64,000 nt of DNA from positions 191,186-255,185 of the forward strand of contig SSBO01000006.1 of assembly GCA_005281725.1 (NCBI GenBank). Reading direction: 5' to 3'. The DNA comes from Wuchereria bancrofti (Eukaryota; Nematoda; Chromadorea; Rhabditida; Onchocercidae). Made by a program: the position numbers and the translations under genes. Positions within the stretch are counted from its first letter, which is position 1. Every line of letters starts with the position of its first letter. Positions 59,465-64,000 of this stretch are shown here, piece by piece. The notes beneath the pieces are model-generated. The model worked only from the letters and a program-made list of their open reading frames with translations, ran no database searches and was not told where the DNA came from.

Positions 59465-60658
59465 TCGCGAATTATAATTTCGCGAAACTCTAACCAAAAC
59501 AATAAAGTTAATTTAAAGGAATCATTTTTTAATTGTAAACAATCTTGTGGTGTCATAAATCATCTCGCCATAAATTTAACCCATTATCTATACGACTTTT
59601 TTGTAAACACCTCAAATTCTTGCCTCATATGGTCTTATCATAGACACACCCAATTCTTACACATATAAATACAATAGTAATAAACAAGATTATTATTGTC
59701 GATTACACTAAGTGTAANNNNNNNNNNNNNNNNNNNNNNNNNNNNNNNNNNNNNNNNNNNNNNNNNNNNNNNNNNNNNNNNNNNNNNNNNNNNNNNNNNN
59801 NNNNNNNNNNNNNNNNNNNNNNNNNNNNNNNNNNNNNNNNNNNNNNNNNNNNNNNNNNNNNNNNNNNNNNNNNNNNNNNNNNNNNNNNNNNNNNNNNNNN
59901 NNNNNNNNNNNNNNNNNNNNNNNNNNNNNNNNNNNNNNNNNNNNNNNNNNNNNNNNNNNNNNNNNNNNNNNNNNNNNNNNNNNNNNNNNNNNNNNNNNNN
60001 NNNNNNNNNNNNNNNNNNNNNNNNNNNNNNNNNNNNNNNNNNNNNNNNNNNNNNNNNNNNNNNNNNNNNNNNNNNNNNNNNNNNNNNNNNNNNNNNNNNN
60101 NNNNNNNNNNNNNNNNNNNNNNNNNNNNNNNNNNNNNNNNNNNNNNNNNNNNNNNNNNNNNNNNNNNNNNNNNNNNNNNNNNNNNNNNNNNNNNNNNNNN
60201 NNNNNNNNNNNNNNNNNNNNNNNNNNNNNNNNNNNAAGGTAGTAGACGTCAGATATGCTATTATTTATGATACAGCAGTGAAATTATCGTAAGTTTATTC
60301 TTATGAAATGTAATATCAATAATCTGAGCAGTGAAAATAGATTTAGAAAATAGAGGAAAGTCAATTGTTTTCGGAGAAAAGGAAATTATGATTTGGTTAT
60401 TATGATTACACTTAGTGTAATCGACAATAATAATCTTGTTTATTACTATTGTATTTATATGTGTAAGAATTGGGTGTGTCTATGATAAGACCATATGAGG
60501 CAAGAATTTGAGGTGTTTACAAAAAAGTCGTATAGATAATGGGTTAAATTTATGGCGAGATGATTTATGACACCACAAGATTGTTTACAGTTAAAAAATG
60601 ATTCCTTTAAATTAACTTTATTGTTTTGGTTAGAGTTTCGCGAAATTATAATTCGCGA
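59465..60658. mobile_element. TIR element with about 253-bp inverted termini and an N-filled core
   Basis: Left arm 59465-59717 (TCGCGAATTATAATTTCGCG...) and right arm 60406-60658 are near-perfect reverse complements. Both inner ends are the short palindrome TTACACT(A/T)AGTGTAA. The core holds a 518-N gap (59718-60235) and 60236-60405, which has no clear coding sequence. Outer ends share the TCGCGAA motif with the 6350-6580 MITE. Transposase not seen; superfamily not assigned. Confidence 0.85.
59718..60235. other. Assembly gap (518 N)
   Basis: Run of N starting exactly after the left TIR arm. Could hide a transposase fragment. Confidence 0.99.
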
Positions 60659-60660
60659 CA

Positions 60661-61782
60661 ATTTCTCTTGCCAAATTTAAACAAAAATAAAATAAATGAA
60701 ATGAAACAAAAATGAAACAATATTTATCGCTCAAACTAATAACTAATAGCCTTCTTCAAGCGCTTTTAAATGCAGCTAAAGCTAATGCATTATTTTCCTT
60801 CTCCCACTGAAACGGCAATTGATGAAATTATTGATGACTAATGTTAAAGCTTAAAAGACTATTTATTGCAACAGTTTCTCTCTCTCTCTCTATCTCTCTC
60901 TCTCTCTCTCTATCTCTCAAAAATTGACCTTCGAAGAGAAATGAAAAAATTCATCGATAATCTAGCTGACTCATAAAGCATGAATTGTCATTTTAGTCGT
61001 GCTTTCATTCTAATCACATTTGCAAATTTTGAATTGTTCGTGAAATTTGTAATTGCATTGCTGAAATAAATAACATCAAAAAATACCTTTTGATGATATC
61101 AACAATTTAATTTATTTGTTAGGGACAGATACCGTACAATTTATAATTTTTATTGATCTTATACATAAAGTCAAGAATAATGAAACTGATAAAAACATGA
61201 AAATTTGAAATGAGAAAAAAAGTCAATATTCATATAAAATAGTATAATATAGCAAAACAATTGCTATCAAATTAATTCCAATTTCATATCTCTATTTACA
61301 CCTATGTACAATAATTGTATTAGCATTATTCTTCGATAGACAATAAACATTAAACTTATCAGAAAAATTCAGTGAAGTATAAAAGTTGAGGAAAAAAAAT
61401 AAACACGCCAAGTGGATTTAGGAAATATTTTGTCAATTTAGACACTAAAAGCTAATTTGCTCTAAACTAAGATAAAGGCATAAAGTATATTATTCAAAGA
61501 TCGTGTCATACATGTTACAATATTGAACGCAATTCATACATTTGGAATATGTATAAAATATAAAGAATTTAAAAAATAGCAATGAATAATATCTTTATGA
61601 AATTGTTAGCATATGCATGGAATGGAATATAACGACTATGAGCTATTGTCAATGAAAGAATCGATGATATTACCTGAGAAAATGAAAGAATCGATGATAT
61701 TACCTGAGAAAATGAACAAAAATAACATTCAAAAATAATCTGATAAATTTAAAAATTTGTAATAACAATAATTCATCTATTA
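60661..61782. other. Intergenic with CT microsatellite and a 30-bp tandem duplication
   Basis: (CT)n with TATCTC interruptions at 60869-60919. A perfect 30-bp tandem duplication at 61651-61680 / 61681-61710 (unit AATGAAAGAATCGATGATAT...). No gene. Confidence 0.85.
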
Positions 61783-64000
61783 ATAGATGTGCCTTTTTCC
61801 TTATAATACCACCTGGCTGTTGCACCACGTAGCTAAATATATATTTATATTTTTTTTTTTCCTTTAGAATTTAATTAAATTTTTTGGCACTTATTATGAA
61901 TTTTTGCATATTTATAAATGTGAAAATCATATTAGCAATGTTGTATCTTACCGATACACTAATAATTTCGTTATCAGTTGGATGCCAACTACAATCATGC
62001 ACTCCAATGTAGCATTTTTGAAATGAACAAGTGCTTTTACCCGATACAATATCAAAAACTAAAAAAAAAAGAAAAAAACAGTATTAGAATAGTTGATTAA
62101 GAGAAAACAATTTAATTAAATAAATCGATAGGTAAAAATGTCGTTGTAACGTACCATATACACATCCGCTATCGCTACCACAATAAATGTATCGATGTCC
62201 GGTCCTTTCCGGTGAAATTTTGGCTTGCCAAAAAATTTCCAACGTATTTCCTCCCCTTATTTTTAGTGCTAATGAAATTTAATTAAACATTAATATTAAT
62301 ATTAACATGATATATCTTATGATATAAGAAATTTATTATAGGGATAATGAATCTCAATATCGTGTCACTTCCTCTAATTAGCTGTTAAATTGTTTCATTT
62401 TATCCAATCTCTGATTTGACTTCACGATTAGCTATGATGAATTTTTGTATGAATAAAATAACTCTCAATAACCTGTATCAAAACGAGGTATTTCTTCATA
62501 TTGATTACTTTCTTTTTGTTGTACATTGAATGGGAGATTCTAAAAATGAATTATTCTGCAGGAAGTGAAAATGAAACAAAAGAGAAAATGTAATCATAAA
62601 CTATATGTAAGTTAGTATTACATAACTTATTACTAGATGCAGTAAATTTATTTGGGTTTGGAATTTAAAATGTCTTTTGCACCTGTAATTATATACAATA
62701 TTGTTTGATAAACCTCGGAAAATCGGCGTAAATCCCAAACAGCAATTGTTCCTCCGATGGAAGTTGTTACGATATACTTATTATAACTGTCACCATCGAT
62801 GTGACTTATACTATATCCACTTCCAGCGGATATAGCAAGCGGAGTATTATTATTAAGCGCACGATCATCCCATAGCTAAACATAACAATTTAAAACCTAT
62901 AAATAATTACATCTAACTTAATCGAAGTAATTCGATATGCAATAGAATTCTACCTTTAAGCTTTAACTTTAACGCTTTAATGAAAGTTTTGTGTTATACT
63001 TATGCATAAATTACTAAGCTGTCACTTTTATGGTTTTACGACTTCATTTATTATCAAAAATTTCCTATTTTTTAATATAATAAACCATAATTTATTATAC
63101 AAAAGATTTCTAATTTTGATGTTGAACAATTTAATACGAATATTATAAAAATTATATTTTACTATTAACTTTTTTTAATGATGCATATTCATTCATCGTC
63201 TAATCCTACTATGTATCGTGAATTATCTTAAGCACGCTAACAGATTGCCATAATTTTAGCAGGATATATGCATAAACTAATTAAATATTTTTGGATACAA
63301 AAGAATTCACTTACTTTACAACACCCATCGATACTTCCACTACAAAAAAGATGTGGATCAGCTTTCGAGCAGTGAATTGCTTTAACGTCACTTTGATGAG
63401 CACAGAACTGGAAAAGTATTCCATTTTTTAAGTTTTAATTCCTATATTTTTACTCGTGAATTTTATTGTAACCAAAGCACAGCATCACACCAAATTCAGC
63501 CAACCCGTTTATGATTTCTTGAAATTTTCGAATATTTGTATAATATTTGTTGGCATCATGCAATTGCCTCCAATATCACATCGCACTGAAATATAATTTT
63601 TGAGGGAAATTCAACAAAAAAAAAAAAAAAATTTTCACTGAATAATGAGAAGGTTGATCGGTACCGATGATGCTTACATAACCACCTGCTCCGCCAACTA
63701 TCAGATGTTCGTCATCTAACGTATATCGTACGCTGAAGTATGCTTCCCTGAAATTTTCTGCTCTACAATTAGAAATTCAAGATTTGAAAAACAATATTTT
63801 ATTAATAGAAATTGCATGTTTCTATTGATTGACAAAAATAAAAAAAATTAATGTAAATTAATTTAAAATTCAAAAAAAGTTAAATAGCTCCTTCAAGAAA
63901 AAATATAGCAATACAAAAACTTACCATCCTCTAATTGGCGGTAATGGTGCTGTGTGAAATACATTCCATTTCGAGTCATGGTCAATTTGATCTATGTAAG
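61783..64000 (-). CDS. wdr-23: WDR-23/DCAF11-like WD40 protein (copy B), 5' part beyond window
   Basis: Minus-strand exons: 63925-64000 (continues past the edge), 63639-63747, 63315-63407, 62714-62875, 62473-62539, 62155-62268, 61952-62058, 61783-61832 (TGA at 61783-61785). Five internal exons have exactly the lengths of copy A (109, 93, 162, 114, 107 bp), proving common descent. Blades: EAYFSVRYTLDDEHLIVGG; HQSDVKAIHCSKADPHLF; LWDDRALNNNTPLAISAGSG; YIVTTSIGGTIAVWDLRRF (WDLR, a good DDB1-binding box); ERTGHRYIYCGSDSGCVYVF; HDCSWHPTDNEIISVS; last blade GATARWYYKEKG. The C-terminal blades are closer to canonical WD40 than those of copy A, so B probably keeps the ancestral function. Convergent with copy A. 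Confidence 0.93.

Noticed and set aside
59696..60292. 198-codon ORF across the second gap
   Set aside because: Made of N; not a gene.

Overview
Organism. The window reads as AT-rich nematode nuclear DNA, most likely a filarial (Onchocercidae-type) worm. Evidence seen directly: many short exons with GT..AG introns, pyrimidine-AG trans-splice-like acceptors just upstream of start codons, Srsx-type chemoreceptor exons, BEL/Pao retroelements, and exact copies of the nematode spliced leader SL1. The genus cannot be fixed from the sequence. There are two N gaps (17307-17748, 59718-60235) and a single-N join (22020).

Layout. 1-4.6 kb and 15.9-19.2 kb: a decaying minus-strand cluster of Srsx-like GPCR genes in at least four partial copies. 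5.5-6.2 kb: a dead copy of the zinc-finger gene found at 43.6-45.1 kb. 6.35-6.58 kb: a small TIR element (MITE). 6.9-11.6 kb: a degraded BEL/Pao retrotransposon (minus) with gag, protease remnant and integrase but no reverse transcriptase, ending beside a ~420-bp-arm inverted repeat. 12.9-14.55 kb: a diverged tandem array. 20.34-22.33 kb: a second, young BEL/Pao-type insertion with a 5-bp target duplication, a near-intact env-like ORF and a gap in its 5' part. 23.7-36.5 kb: a three-gene plus-strand block: GPANK1-like (ankyrin + G-patch), TRIM23-like (RING/B-box/ARF) and an unrecognised coiled-coil protein. 37.7-41.4 kb: a GCATGC-rich satellite. 43.56-45.07 kb: a GC-richer six-exon zinc-finger gene (minus). 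50.0-50.58 kb: a minisatellite that flips strand and can fold back. 54.2-58.3 kb (+) and 61.8-64.0 kb (-): two tail-to-tail wdr-23/DCAF11 WD40 paralogs separated by a gap-containing TIR element.

Most interesting observation. Both BEL/Pao-type LTR regions carry exact 22-nt copies of SL1, in the sense orientation of the element (three copies: 6921-6942, 6975-6996, 20356-20377, all read on the minus strand). Each copy is followed by GT, as in an SL RNA gene, and two of the three abut an AATAAA signal. The flanks beyond GT differ, so the retained unit is SL1 plus a 5' splice-site dinucleotide. This suggests a retrotransposon family that carries the host spliced leader in its LTR, either as a templated leader, as an SL-RNA-like splice donor, or as the terminal R repeat.

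Gene function. The host genes are unrelated housekeeping or regulatory proteins. The WD40 pair would act as substrate receptors for CUL4-DDB1 ubiquitin ligase, TRIM23-like is a RING E3 with an ARF GTPase domain, and GPANK1-like is probably an RNA-processing G-patch protein. Nothing shows that they form one pathway.
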